Shown piece by piece: positions 15,981 to 23,822 of a stretch of 62,060 nt of DNA. This DNA comes from Streptacidiphilus melanogenes (GTDB lineage Bacteria; Actinomycetota; Actinomycetes; Streptomycetales; Streptomycetaceae), in assembly GCF_000787835.1 (NCBI RefSeq), contig NZ_BBPP01000045.1:1-62060 (forward strand), read 5' to 3'. A model generated the notes under the pieces. That model did no database searches. It saw only the letters and a program-made list of their open reading frames with translations, and had not been told where the DNA came from. The translations under genes were made by a program, and so were the position numbers. Every line of letters starts with the position of its first letter. Positions within the stretch are counted from its first letter, which is position 1.

Positions 15981-16991
15981 GTGAACATCGTGATCATCCT
16001 GATCACTGTCGCGGTACTCCTCGCGATCGCCGCCCTCGTCCTGGTCTCGCTCAGCCTGCGCACCGTGCAGCAGTACGAGAAGGGGGTCGTCTTCCGCTTC
16101 GGCCGGCTTCTGCCGGGCATGCGCGATCCGGGCTTGCGGCTGATCCGCCCGATCGGGGACCGGATGCGGAAGGTCTCGGTCCAGACCGAGGTCCTCGGCG
16201 TCGCCACCCAGGGAGCCATCACCGCTGACAACGTCACGGTCACCGTCGACGCGGTCGTCTACTTCCGCGTCATCAACCCCGTCAAAGCCCTGGTCAACGT
16301 CAACAACTACCCCCACGCCGTCTCCCAGATCGCCCAGACCTCGCTCCGCTCCGTCATCGGCCGCGCCGACCTGGACACCCTGCTGTCCGACCGCGACCAG
16401 ATCAACGCCGAACTCAAACAGGTCATGGACGCCCCGACCGAGGAACCCTGGGGACTGCGCATCGAACGCGTCGAGATCAAGGACATCGCCCTGCCCGACC
16501 AGATGATGCGCTCCATGTCCAAGCAGGCCGAGGCGGAACGTGAACGCCGCGCCCGGGTGATCGCCGCCGACGGCGAGTTCCAGGCCTCCCAGAAACTCTC
16601 CGAGGCGGCCGCCGTGATGGCCGACACCCCCGGCGCACTCCAACTCCGGCTACTGCAGACCGTCGTGGACGTCTCCGCGGAGAAGAACAGCACCCTGGTG
16701 ATGCCCTTCCCCGTCGAGATGCTGCGCTTCTTCGACACCCAGTCGCGCCCGGTGCCCGCCCCGGCCGAGACCCGCCGCGGGCTCGCCCCCTCGGACGCCG
16801 AACTCCTGCAAGCCCTGCTCCACCCCGTCCCCGTCCAGCAGGGCTTCGACTCCGCGCCGGCGATGCTGCCCTCACAGGCCCCGCCGTTCGGCGAACTGGG
16901 CAAGGCCCGCCTGCGCGCCGACGTCGCCCGCACTCGCGCCGCTTCATGGCCCACTGCCTTCAGCCCCGACGAACCGCTCACCCGGATCTGA
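15981..16991 (+). CDS. SPFH/Band 7 (slipin-like) membrane protein
   Basis: A 336-residue protein from GTG 15981. Residues 3-27 form a membrane anchor (IVIILITVAVLLAIAALVLV). The SPFH domain follows: VQQYEKGVVFRFGRLLPGMR, GLRLIRPIGDRMRKV, ITADNVTVTVDAVVYFRV, LDTLLSDRDQINAELKQV and RIERVEIKDIALPDQMMRSM, then an Ala/Glu/Arg-rich helical stretch to about 225. The last 100 residues are proline-rich and variable. Slipins form membrane-bound ring scaffolds. Slipins often pair with a NfeD protein, but none is present here. Confidence 0.88.
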   Translation: MNIVIILITVAVLLAIAALVLVSLSLRTVQQYEKGVVFRFGRLLPGMRDPGLRLIRPIGDRMRKVSVQTEVLGVATQGAITADNVTVTVDAVVYFRVINPVKALVNVNNYPHAVSQIAQTSLRSVIGRADLDTLLSDRDQINAELKQVMDAPTEEPWGLRIERVEIKDIALPDQMMRSMSKQAEAERERRARVIAADGEFQASQKLSEAAAVMADTPGALQLRLLQTVVDVSAEKNSTLVMPFPVEMLRFFDTQSRPVPAPAETRRGLAPSDAELLQALLHPVPVQQGFDSAPAMLPSQAPPFGELGKARLRADVARTRAASWPTAFSPDEPLTRI

Positions 16992-17107
16992 CCCCTGACG
17001 GCCCGGGCCGACCGCGGGAGGAGTGGGACGCACTGCGACGAGGCTCCGGGGCCCGTGAGCGGGTTCCGTGACTGGTCCGCGTGACAGCAGACGGCCTCGG
17101 CACGTCG

Positions 17108-17268
17108 TAGAGTTCCCAGCAGAACACCTGTTTGCCTGGTCGGCGCGCACGGTCGAGGCCGGTACGACGCAGCTCCCCCGACGCCCGGCCTCAGGTCGCA
17201 ACTGCGGCCTTGCTCCGGCTGCCCCAGCCCCCGGCGGTCTCACGGACGAGACAGCCGAGGAGATCTGG
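17108..17268 (+). promoter_or_regulatory. STAS-type leader, copy 4
   Basis: TAGAGT at 17108-17113 and a conserved core at about 17199-17268. Here the hairpin is the best of the four: GGC (17233-17235) and GTCTC (37-41) pair with GAGAC (48-52) and GCC (54-56), separated by a G-A mismatch. Compared with copy 2, a C-G pair has become T-A, a compensatory change. The ribosome-binding site GAGGAG follows at once. Confidence 0.65.
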
Positions 17269-17667
17269 ATGTCCGCGGAAAGCGTCGTCACTCAACGCCT
17301 GATGGTCAGCCACAGCCTTCCCCAGCCCCGAGCGGGGGCGGCGACGTTGGCAGTCGAGCGGCACGATCGCGCGAGCAGTGCAGAGATCACCCTGATCGGC
17401 GACATCGATCTGGATTCCGTCTCACTGGTCCGCCGAGCCCTGACGCGGTGCCTGCTCGATGGCGCGCGCACCATCGATGTCGAGCTCACCCACGTCGGCT
17501 TCTGCGACTGCAGCGGCCTGAGCGCGTTCCTGGACGCCTACCACCGCGCCGCGGCCATCGGAGCATCCGTGCGACTGCACCACCCGGCACCGCCGGTTGC
17601 GCGATTGCTCGCCCTGACCGACACCGAGAGCCTCCTGCTCGCGCCTCAGCCCGCGCGCCCGGCGTAG
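17269..17667 (+). CDS. STAS-domain anti-sigma factor antagonist
   Basis: A 132-residue protein, paralogue of the one at 11704. The STAS domain runs from about residue 25: TLAVERHDRASSAEITLIGDI, RRALTRCLLDGARTIDVELT, VGFCDCSGLSAFLDAYHRA and VRLHHPAPPVARLLAL. The Ser of D-C-S-G-L, the likely phosphorylation site, is kept. Start ATG 17269 has GAGGAG 8 nt upstream inside the shared leader. It probably works by binding an anti-sigma kinase encoded elsewhere. It stands before two GAF-ANTAR genes. Confidence 0.85.
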   Translation: MSAESVVTQRLMVSHSLPQPRAGAATLAVERHDRASSAEITLIGDIDLDSVSLVRRALTRCLLDGARTIDVELTHVGFCDCSGLSAFLDAYHRAAAIGASVRLHHPAPPVARLLALTDTESLLLAPQPARPA

Positions 17668-18011
17668 AGCCGCCCAGCCTCCGTCGCGGGCAGGGCCGGT
17701 ACCGCAGATCCCCGACTACTCTGATGCCATAAGTTCTCTGTGTTGCACGGGGAGACCCGCTCGACGCAGCGAGGAGGTCGCGATGGGCCGCACCAGCGAG
17801 ACCCGCACCCTGCTCCTCTCGGCGTCGTCGCCGTTGCGGAAGCTCCCCTCGTTGCCTGGGCACCGGTGCGACGGAGAGCGCGGTACGGTGGTCGCACTGG
17901 TCGGGAGTCGTAGGGATACGGGGGCACGCGCTATCGCCGTCAGCTCGGCAGCCCCTTCGTTGTCGGGTGGCGATCTGCGACGTCCCAGGTCCTTCCGGAA
18001 CAGGACAACCG
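17668..18011. other. upstream region of the GAF-ANTAR genes; possible short ORF
   Basis: A frame from ATG 17783 to 18022 (79 residues, MGRTSETRTLLLSASSP...) has a strong GAGGAGG ribosome-binding site 6 nt upstream and overlaps the next gene's start by 11 nt. It is basic, without homology I can see, so it may be a leader peptide or chance. Nothing else is recognised. Confidence 0.35.
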
Positions 18012-18749
18012 GTGATCAGTGACGGCATGGCCGAGGTTCTGCGGCTGCTTCAGCGCGACGAAGGGTTCGACGCCGCAGCGGACGTCGCCGTGCTGGCCGC
18101 GGTGACCCTGGGCGTGACCGGGCTGACGGTCTCCCTGGCGACCGGGGGTGACCGGGCGGAGCTGATGTGGTGCACCGACGAGGCCGCCGGCAGCTTCGAG
18201 GACCTGCAGTTCACTCTCGGCGAGGGCCCCGGCCCCGAAGCCGTGCGCGGCGACGCGATGGTGCTGGTGCCCGACCTCGCGCTGGTGCGGCCCGAACGCT
18301 GGCCGGCTCTGAGCGTGGAGGCAGCCGGCCTGGCGGCCCGCGCGGTGTTCTGCTTCCCGATGGGCATCGGGGCGATCCGCGTCGGTGTGCTGACCCTGGT
18401 ACGCCGGACGGCCGGGCCGCTGACCGACGGGCAGGTCGGTGACGCGCAGGTCCTGGCGCATGCCCTGGCCGGGCGCGCACTCGGCAGCGTCGTGCCGGGC
18501 CCGAACGGGGCCGCTCCGGCCGATTCCGCCGACGCGCTGCTGCACGCCGTCGTGCACCAGGCCACCGGCATGGTCAGCGTCCAGCTCGACGTGTCCCTGC
18601 CCCAGGCGCTGCTGCGGCTGCGCGCGCACGCCTACAGCAGCGGCCGGCCACTCACCGACGTCTCCCGGGACGTGGTCGCGCGGCGGCTGCGCCTGGACCT
18701 CAACGGCAACGGCGACGGAAACCCGTTGCCCGTCTCAGACAAGGACTGA
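18012..18749 (+). CDS. GAF-ANTAR regulator
   Basis: A 245-residue protein read from GTG 18012 (AGGAC upstream; GTG 17967 is possible). The GAF domain (about 25-155) includes LTVSLATGGDRAELMWCTDE, FTLGEGPGPEAVRGDAMVLV and ARAVFCFPMGIGAIRVGVLT. The C-terminal ANTAR domain (about 175-230) reads LLHAVVHQATGMVSVQLDVS and LRLRAHAYSSGRPLTDVSRD. ANTAR proteins bind hairpin pairs in nascent RNA and act by antitermination; the GAF domain senses a small molecule or redox state. It is 5 bp from a second gene of the same design. Confidence 0.85.
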   Translation: MISDGMAEVLRLLQRDEGFDAAADVAVLAAVTLGVTGLTVSLATGGDRAELMWCTDEAAGSFEDLQFTLGEGPGPEAVRGDAMVLVPDLALVRPERWPALSVEAAGLAARAVFCFPMGIGAIRVGVLTLVRRTAGPLTDGQVGDAQVLAHALAGRALGSVVPGPNGAAPADSADALLHAVVHQATGMVSVQLDVSLPQALLRLRAHAYSSGRPLTDVSRDVVARRLRLDLNGNGDGNPLPVSDKD

Positions 18750-18754
18750 TCGCC

Positions 18755-19495
18755 ATGGCCCGCGAGCAGCAACTGACCAAGGTCTTCGTGGAGGTCGCCG
18801 ACTCCCTGATCGATGACTTCGACCTGATCGACTTTCTCCAGCGGTTGTCCGAGCGCTGCGTGGAACTGCTGGACGTCGCGGCGTGCGGGGTGCTGCTGGC
18901 CGACGAGCACGACGTGCTGCAGGTGCTGGCCGCTTCGGACGAGGACACCCGGCTGCTGGAACTCTTCGCCCTGCAGTACGACCAGGGTCCCTGTGTGGAG
19001 TGCTACCGCAGCGGCCGGCCGCGCACCAACATCGACCTCGCGGACCCGAACGCCTCGCAGGCGTGGCCGCAGTTCACCCCGGCCGCGCTGCAGTCCGGCT
19101 TCCTGTCCACCAACGCGATCCCGATGCGGCTGCGCGGGCGCGTCATCGGCGCTCTCGGCCTGTTCCAGACCAGGGACAGTACCCTGAGCGACGCCGACAC
19201 GGCACTGGCCCAGGCACTGGCGGACGTGGCGACGATCGCCATCCTGCAGCAGCGCACCCTGGCCCACAGCGAGACCGAGCGCGGACAGCTCCAGTACGCA
19301 CTCACCAGCCGGATCGTCCTGGAACAGGTCAAGGGCATCCTGGCCGAGCGCTGGCAGGTCACCCCGGACGAGGCGTTCGCAGCGTTCCGCGCCTACGCCC
19401 GCTCCCACCACCACCAGCTCTCGCACCTGGCCCGGCTGATCGCCGACGGCGAGTTCGACACCGACCAGATCCCCCGATCACCCCGGCATCGCTGA
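18755..19495 (+). CDS. GAF-ANTAR regulator
   Basis: A 246-residue protein 5 bp after the previous gene. Residues 1-40 are helical (FVEVADSLIDDFDLIDFLQR), the GAF domain spans about 20-160 (VAACGVLLADEHDVLQVLAA, YDQGPCVECYRSGRPRTNID, MRLRGRVIGALGLFQTRD), and the ANTAR domain spans about 175-235 (LTSRIVLEQVKGILAERWQV, FRAYARSHHHQLSHLARLIA). The two tandem genes probably work together; the hairpin-rich leaders in this window are possible RNA targets, which is only an idea. Confidence 0.87.
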   Translation: MAREQQLTKVFVEVADSLIDDFDLIDFLQRLSERCVELLDVAACGVLLADEHDVLQVLAASDEDTRLLELFALQYDQGPCVECYRSGRPRTNIDLADPNASQAWPQFTPAALQSGFLSTNAIPMRLRGRVIGALGLFQTRDSTLSDADTALAQALADVATIAILQQRTLAHSETERGQLQYALTSRIVLEQVKGILAERWQVTPDEAFAAFRAYARSHHHQLSHLARLIADGEFDTDQIPRSPRHR

Positions 19496-19535
19496 CCTCA
19501 CCAACTCCGGGGCCCGGAGCGGCTTACCGCAACGG

Positions 19536-19640
19536 TTACCAGCGGTGCCAATGACTGCGGCTGCCCGCGGTGCTGCCCTGGCCTCGGAAGACGAAGCCGA
19601 GCAGCCACAGGGCGTGCAGGGCGAATCCGGCGCCCAGGAC
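19536..19640 (-). pseudogene. fragment of a small hydrophobic membrane protein
   Basis: Read towards lower coordinates: LVLGAGFALHALWLLGFVFR and GQGSTAGSRSHWHRW to a TAA at 19536. This matches the two ends of a roughly 55-residue hydrophobic protein common in streptomycetes, with the central Trp/Ile/Val membrane stretch and the N-terminal start missing. It is a deletion remnant downstream of the CsbD gene. Confidence 0.45.
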
Positions 19641-19700
19641 CAGTGGACGTAGGCGGCTTTGCCGATTCGGCTGCCGGGGGCGGTTGTGTGACACTCCAGG

Positions 19701-19874
19701 TCAGGGCCTGAGCGCGTCCTTGACCTTCGCGCCGGCCTGCCTGGTGTTGCCCTTGACCTGGTCGGTGCGGCCTTCGGCCTCCAAGGCGCGGTCACCGGTG
19801 GCGCGGCCTGCGGCCTTCTTCGCGCCGCCCCTGACCGCTTCGGCCTTGTGGGCGAGCTTCTTGGCGACACTGAT
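19701..19874 (-). CDS. CsbD family stress protein, start codon ATC
   Basis: A 57-residue hydrophilic protein of the CsbD family: SVAKKLAHKAEAVRGGAKKA, ATGDRALEAEGRTDQVKGNT and RQAGAKVKDALRP. The family begins with MSVAKK-like sequence; at that position stands ATC (19874-19872) with AAAGGA a suitable distance upstream and no in-frame ATG, GTG or TTG nearby. Either ATC is used as a rare start, or an ATG-to-ATC change has silenced the gene. CsbD proteins are small, unstructured, general-stress-induced cytoplasmic proteins. Confidence 0.6.
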   Translation of the reverse strand: MSVAKKLAHKAEAVRGGAKKAAGRATGDRALEAEGRTDQVKGNTRQAGAKVKDALRP

Positions 19875-19916
19875 GTCCGAGTTCCTTTCGCGAGGGATTC
19901 GCCGTTCGGCGGGGGC

Positions 19917-20225
19917 CTAGCGGCGAGTGACGTGGTACCCGAAGAGATGCAGACCGCGGGTGCCTCCGCCCGACGGCACGGGAGCGCCGTCCGATGCCGC
20001 GATCGCGCGCGTACCCGACGATCCGGAACGAACGCGTTCACGCTGGCCGAGTTCGCGCTGGTCGATCAGGTCGTCACGCTGTTCCGCGAGGTCTTCGCGT
20101 TCCTGCGCGACGGCTGCCGTCCTTGCGCGGGCGGTGTCACGCTGCCCGGCCAGAACCTCGCGGTCCTTGTCCGCGGCGACGGTCTCGCGGCGGGATTGCC
20201 GCAGGTCCCTGCGCGCGTTCAGGCC
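19917..20225 (-). pseudogene. coiled-coil protein fragment with heptad repeats
   Basis: A minus-strand frame shows six consecutive seven-residue units: REVLAGQ, RDTARAR, TAAVAQE, REDLAEQ, RDDLIDQ, RELGQRE. It then ends in a Gly/Ser-rich tail and HLFGYHVTRR. The regular heptads argue for a real coiled-coil protein. Its N-terminal side ends at the junction with the truncated TetR gene at 20227, so the start is lost. Confidence 0.4.
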
Positions 20226-20226
20226 G

Positions 20227-20766
20227 ATGAGCCTGTACCGCCATGCGGAGAACAAGGCCGCGTTGCTCGACGGCGTCGCCGAGACGGTCCTCGCCGAGCT
20301 CACGGTGGACCCCGCAGACCCCGACTGGACCGCCCAACTCCGCAGTGTGGCACACCAGTTCCGCCGAATCGCGCTGACCCACCCCCACGTGGTGCCCCTG
20401 CTGGCCACCCGCCCGCTGGCCACACCACTGGCCCTGCGCCCCCGCGGCACTCTTCGCCCGCTCGAGGACGTCCTCGACCTGCTGACCCGCGCCGGCTTCA
20501 GCGGAGCCGACGCCCTGCACATCTACCGCGCCTTCTTCGGCTTCCTGCACGGACACGTCCTCAACGAACTCCAGGAACTCGTCGAGAACCCCGACGAGAC
20601 CGACGACCTGCTGCGCCTGGGCCTGCACCGCCTGCCGATCCACGAATTCCCCCTGCTCCGCAGCCTCGCCTCGGTCCTGGCCTCCTACGACGGCGCCGCG
20701 GAACTCGAACGCGGTCTCGACATCCTCGTCGGCGGGCTCAGGTCCTCCGTGGCTCCCGCGATGTGA
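20227..20766 (+). pseudogene. TetR-family regulator lacking most of its DNA-binding domain
   Basis: The frame reads MSLYRHAENKAALLDGVAET, where the recognition helix of a TetR regulator ends, and then a complete TetR C-terminal ligand-binding domain (LALRPRGTLRPLEDVLDLLT, IYRAFFGFLHGHVLNELQEL, FERGLDILVGGL-like end). The first helices (usually ending LGVGAMSLYRH) are replaced by unrelated sequence. Without them DNA binding is impossible. The junction at about 20226 is sharp and meets a coiled-coil gene fragment on the other strand. Confidence 0.7.
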
Positions 20767-20847
20767 CGAAAGGTCATATCTCGGGAACCACGGGGTGACA
20801 CGGCTGCAGACCGCCTGCGCCGGACCGGAGTTCGTGCGGGCGCCGGG

Positions 20848-21010
20848 TCAGCTGTGCGTCGGGGTCGCCCCGGCCTCGTGCTCCCGCGAGGGGCCGGTAG
20901 CCGGCCTGGCTCGTGCCGAGGTGATCTCCTGTTCGGCCGCCGACCGGCCGAGCCAGGAGGAGCCGTCGAAGGACTTGCCGGGTTCCAGGTCCTTGTAGAC
21001 CTCGAAGTGG
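20848..21010 (-). pseudogene. inorganic pyrophosphatase, C-terminal fragment
   Basis: The minus frame reads [20 protein letters not shown] and LGRSAAEQEI, matching the last part of soluble inorganic pyrophosphatase, then degenerates to a stop at 20848. A second, longer copy of the same gene lies at 23823-24210 in the same orientation. The two flank the deaminase island. Confidence 0.6.
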
Positions 21011-21355
21011 ACACGCCCAAGGGGGAGCTGCGCGGACGCTGGGCAGCCCCGGTCATCGCTGGACGGGACTTTCACTGTTGGGGCGCCACTGTCACTGCTG
21101 GCCGCTCTCGGACGGCCCACAGACGGCCCGACCAGCCGGGTGCATGTGGGCCGCGTCCTTCTGCCTTGCTGTGTTTCTGTGCGCTGGCTGGTTGCGGGGT
21201 AGAGGCACGACCATGAAGCCTGGCAGGTCGGCAGCCCACCTGCCACATCGTCAACCCACCACAAGCCACGCGAGCTCTTGGATGCTTACAGCCCCTCAGT
21301 CAACCGGCACCGCTGAAGAATCGAGGTCAGCTCAGACTTCTGCCGCCGCCCGGTA
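21011..21355. other. island border, nothing recognised
   Basis: Base composition changes here from very GC-rich to clearly more AT-rich. No gene, repeat or terminator with convincing support is seen between the pyrophosphatase fragment and the stop of the deaminase gene. Confidence 0.45.
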
Positions 21356-22339
21356 TCAGGCATCGTCCGCCTCTTCGTACTTTACGTACTTGCCCAATGG
21401 CTGATCACTCGTCGAGAACTTACCGATGAGGCCCCTAGCCCCTATGGGGTCCGTATCCAGCAGCTCGACTTGTTCCCACCAACCAAGACGCATAGCCTCG
21501 TCACTTTTTTGTGTCCCGATGAATACCGCCACGTACGGGTGACTCCAGCCCGTCTGAGACCTACCAGATCCCGCCGGTGAAGTATTAGTAATGCCCTTGG
21601 CTTGGATCACGCTTCCGCACGCTCCGCAGTTCTGTGCACCGCATTCGAGGTCTGTCACCCTCTCGCCCAGCCTTTCGGCGGCAGCAAGGATGCACATCTC
21701 ACTGTGATTACTAGCTCCCTTAGTGAACTTATTGGCGATGTAAATGCCCCCTGTCAGCGTGCGCCCATGCATTTGCATAATCTCTCGGCCCGCTTTTCGC
21801 ATTCCGGCCACGCCCCAGGTTACGCCGTTGGCCCTGCTGATTATCATCGAGGATGCGTCGGTGATGGCCACGGTCCAGTTCTCGCTCGCGTCTTCAACTG
21901 CAAGACATTTGAACGCATACTTAATCATCTGCGCAGGAGAGGATGTGGATGACGAAGACGATGATGTAGCCGCAGCCGACGAGGATGACGAAGACTGCTT
22001 CGCCGTGACTGGCCGACGGGAATGCGACGACGAGGACGAGGACGACGACGAGGACGAGGGCAAGTGCGAAACCCCGGTCTTGGACCGCGTTCGGGACGCC
22101 ACGGTCAGTTTTGATTTCTCAAAGAGTTCCTTTTTCATCTTCTTCACGTTCACGCGAGAGGCGTCGTCGTCATCATTGAAGTCGGCCTGGTCGTCATCGT
22201 CATGCTGGCTGCGATTCCGGCGCTTCCGCGATTTGGCTGCGACTGGGGCTTCATTTTCGACTCCGGCATGAGTTGGGTCTGCAGCCGTGACGTCGCCCCA
22301 GTCGTCCTCGTTGGCTTCTTCCCATCCAGCCTCGCTCAT
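21356..22339 (-). CDS. deaminase-fold protein with disordered N-terminal half
   Basis: A 327-residue protein, ATG 22339 with GGGGAGGAAAG upstream. Residues 1-65 are acidic with a basic patch KSRKRRNR (36-43); residues 92-135 are runs of Ser. The C-terminal part (about 138-327) carries the cytidine-deaminase-superfamily zinc signature: NHSEMCILAAAE (His212, Glu214) and CGAQNCGACGS (Cys238, Cys241), 24 residues apart. In this superfamily His/Cys plus C-x2-C bind zinc and the Glu is catalytic. Spacing resembles toxin-type nucleic acid or nucleotide deaminases, but the substrate cannot be told. More AT-rich than its surroundings, so probably acquired. It follows its neighbour by 15 bp in one operon. 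Confidence 0.7.
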   Translation of the reverse strand: MSEAGWEEANEDDWGDVTAADPTHAGVENEAPVAAKSRKRRNRSQHDDDDQADFNDDDDASRVNVKKMKKELFEKSKLTVASRTRSKTGVSHLPSSSSSSSSSSSHSRRPVTAKQSSSSSSAAATSSSSSSTSSPAQMIKYAFKCLAVEDASENWTVAITDASSMIISRANGVTWGVAGMRKAGREIMQMHGRTLTGGIYIANKFTKGASNHSEMCILAAAERLGERVTDLECGAQNCGACGSVIQAKGITNTSPAGSGRSQTGWSHPYVAVFIGTQKSDEAMRLGWWEQVELLDTDPIGARGLIGKFSTSDQPLGKYVKYEEADDA

Positions 22340-22354
22340 GAACTCTTTCCTCCC

Positions 22355-23356
22355 CTATTCCTGGGTGTGAATTATGTCTCGCGCGAGGCTCGAAATAACT
22401 TCTTCAATATCTGCGGGGCTGAGTTCAGCCCAGCCATCCGGGTCTTCCGCCAGTGTGGTCTCAACGGCCACTCGCGCTTGCGCATGCGCCGATCTCAGCA
22501 ATTCCTCGTGAGATTCTTCTGAATACTCTTCTTCGAGTTCTTCGTCGGGTGTGGCCTCCTGGTTTTCGGCGTAACGCGCGAGAACCTGTTCGTGGCTGAG
22601 CCATACGTCGCTGCAGCCGCTCGTCTGCTGGCCCGGGACCACGGCGTCAGCGAATTCGTACGCGCCGTCCGGGCCGGTGCGGAAGAACATGGCCCATGCC
22701 TCGTCCCACTCGTCCTCGGTGCGGTCGGCGGACGCCTGGAGGCCCTCCGTGCTCGCGGCGAACAGGTCGGCCCAGGCCTGGTCATTCCACGTCCCTGAGG
22801 ACTCGTCGTACCATTCGTAGACCTCGCCTGTGCGGTCGTAACGGTAGTCGAGGCCGTAGTCGTCGCTCCTGGCCGGCTCGGTGTAGCGGCGCTCCTCGTA
22901 AGTCGCCCAGTCCACGCCGTCCGCGGTGGCCGAGTACAGGTACTTCTGGCTGGACTCGTCGACGCGGTAGAACTCGGTGCCAGGGGTTCCGTCGTGCTCC
23001 GGGTTGGGCCAGCCGGTACTGGGCGGGTCGTCCTCCGCGCCGTCGGGTTCGTTGTGCGCCGCTTGGTTCTCCCATTCGAGGACCAGGGGTAGGAACCAGT
23101 CCACGAAGGCGCCCGGGTCCGCGTGCGGGCCGGTCAGTTCGATGAAACGGGACCCTGCGGCGCTGTCGTGCGCGAACCACTCCTGCAGCTGGTCCCGGTA
23201 TTCATCGATCCGGTCCGCATGGTTCGGCCACGCCCAAGCTCCCTGGAACACAAGGGTGGCGAGCTTCTCCACCAAGGCCTCTGCCCCCGAATGGGACCGT
23301 GCGGCACCGTCATCGGCAAGCCACTCAAGCAGCTGCCTGACATTCTCGCTCTCCAC
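22355..23356 (-). CDS. acidic protein of unknown function, partner of the deaminase
   Basis: A 333-residue, strongly acidic protein from GTG 23356. Residues 1-100 are helical with many Trp (LLEWLADDGAARSHSGAEAL, FVDWFLPLVLEWE). Residues 128-192 are rich in Tyr, Trp and Asp (YRVDESSQKYLYSATADGVD, YRYDRTGEVYEWYDESSGTW), resembling repeats of aromatic/Asp motifs. The C terminus is a Glu-rich helix. No known domain is recognised. It is the first gene of a two-gene operon with the deaminase. Position and charge would fit an immunity-type or chaperone-like partner, but this is inference. Confidence 0.65.
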   Translation of the reverse strand: MESENVRQLLEWLADDGAARSHSGAEALVEKLATLVFQGAWAWPNHADRIDEYRDQLQEWFAHDSAAGSRFIELTGPHADPGAFVDWFLPLVLEWENQAAHNEPDGAEDDPPSTGWPNPEHDGTPGTEFYRVDESSQKYLYSATADGVDWATYEERRYTEPARSDDYGLDYRYDRTGEVYEWYDESSGTWNDQAWADLFAASTEGLQASADRTEDEWDEAWAMFFRTGPDGAYEFADAVVPGQQTSGCSDVWLSHEQVLARYAENQEATPDEELEEEYSEESHEELLRSAHAQARVAVETTLAEDPDGWAELSPADIEEVISSLARDIIHTQE

Positions 23357-23822
23357 CCATGCCCCCGTCCCCGTCGGCCTTTCTGGCAGTTCGCAGTGCT
23401 CAGGCTAGAACGGCGGCACGCTGCTGTGTGGCGCGGACCAGCAGACGATCGAGCAGGCCCCGCTGCCACAAATGGCAGCCCAGAATGCGCCTGAACGATC
23501 GTGCCACGTGATGGCGTCGAGGACCCCGGGAATGCATACTGCGCCGGCGGGTCGTACCAGTCGGTTCGTGGATCGCGCACGCCCGAGCAACCGCACCCAT
23601 GCCTGCCCCGCCCCACCAGCAGCAACCGCCACTCAAGCTTCCGCGAGACGACCCACCGGTTAGCAGGGTTGAGTGAGAACGCTCAAGCTTCAATGCGACG
23701 GGACACGTGGCTGCCCAACCCGACTGGTGGATGCAACCGGCGGACGCTGGTCCGCCGGGCTCAGGTGCGGCCGCCGTCCGGTGCGGAGGGACGGCGGCGT
23801 CGGTCGTGCCTTCTGCCGCTGG
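23357..23822. other. upstream region of the deaminase operon
   Basis: About 465 bp with no recognisable gene on either strand. It must contain the operon promoter (minus strand). GC content rises back to the surrounding level towards 23700, marking the other island border. Confidence 0.45.

Noticed and set aside
21744..22271. Plus-strand frame with Asp/Glu runs opposite the deaminase
   Set aside because: The acidic runs are simply the complement of Ser codon runs in the deaminase linker.
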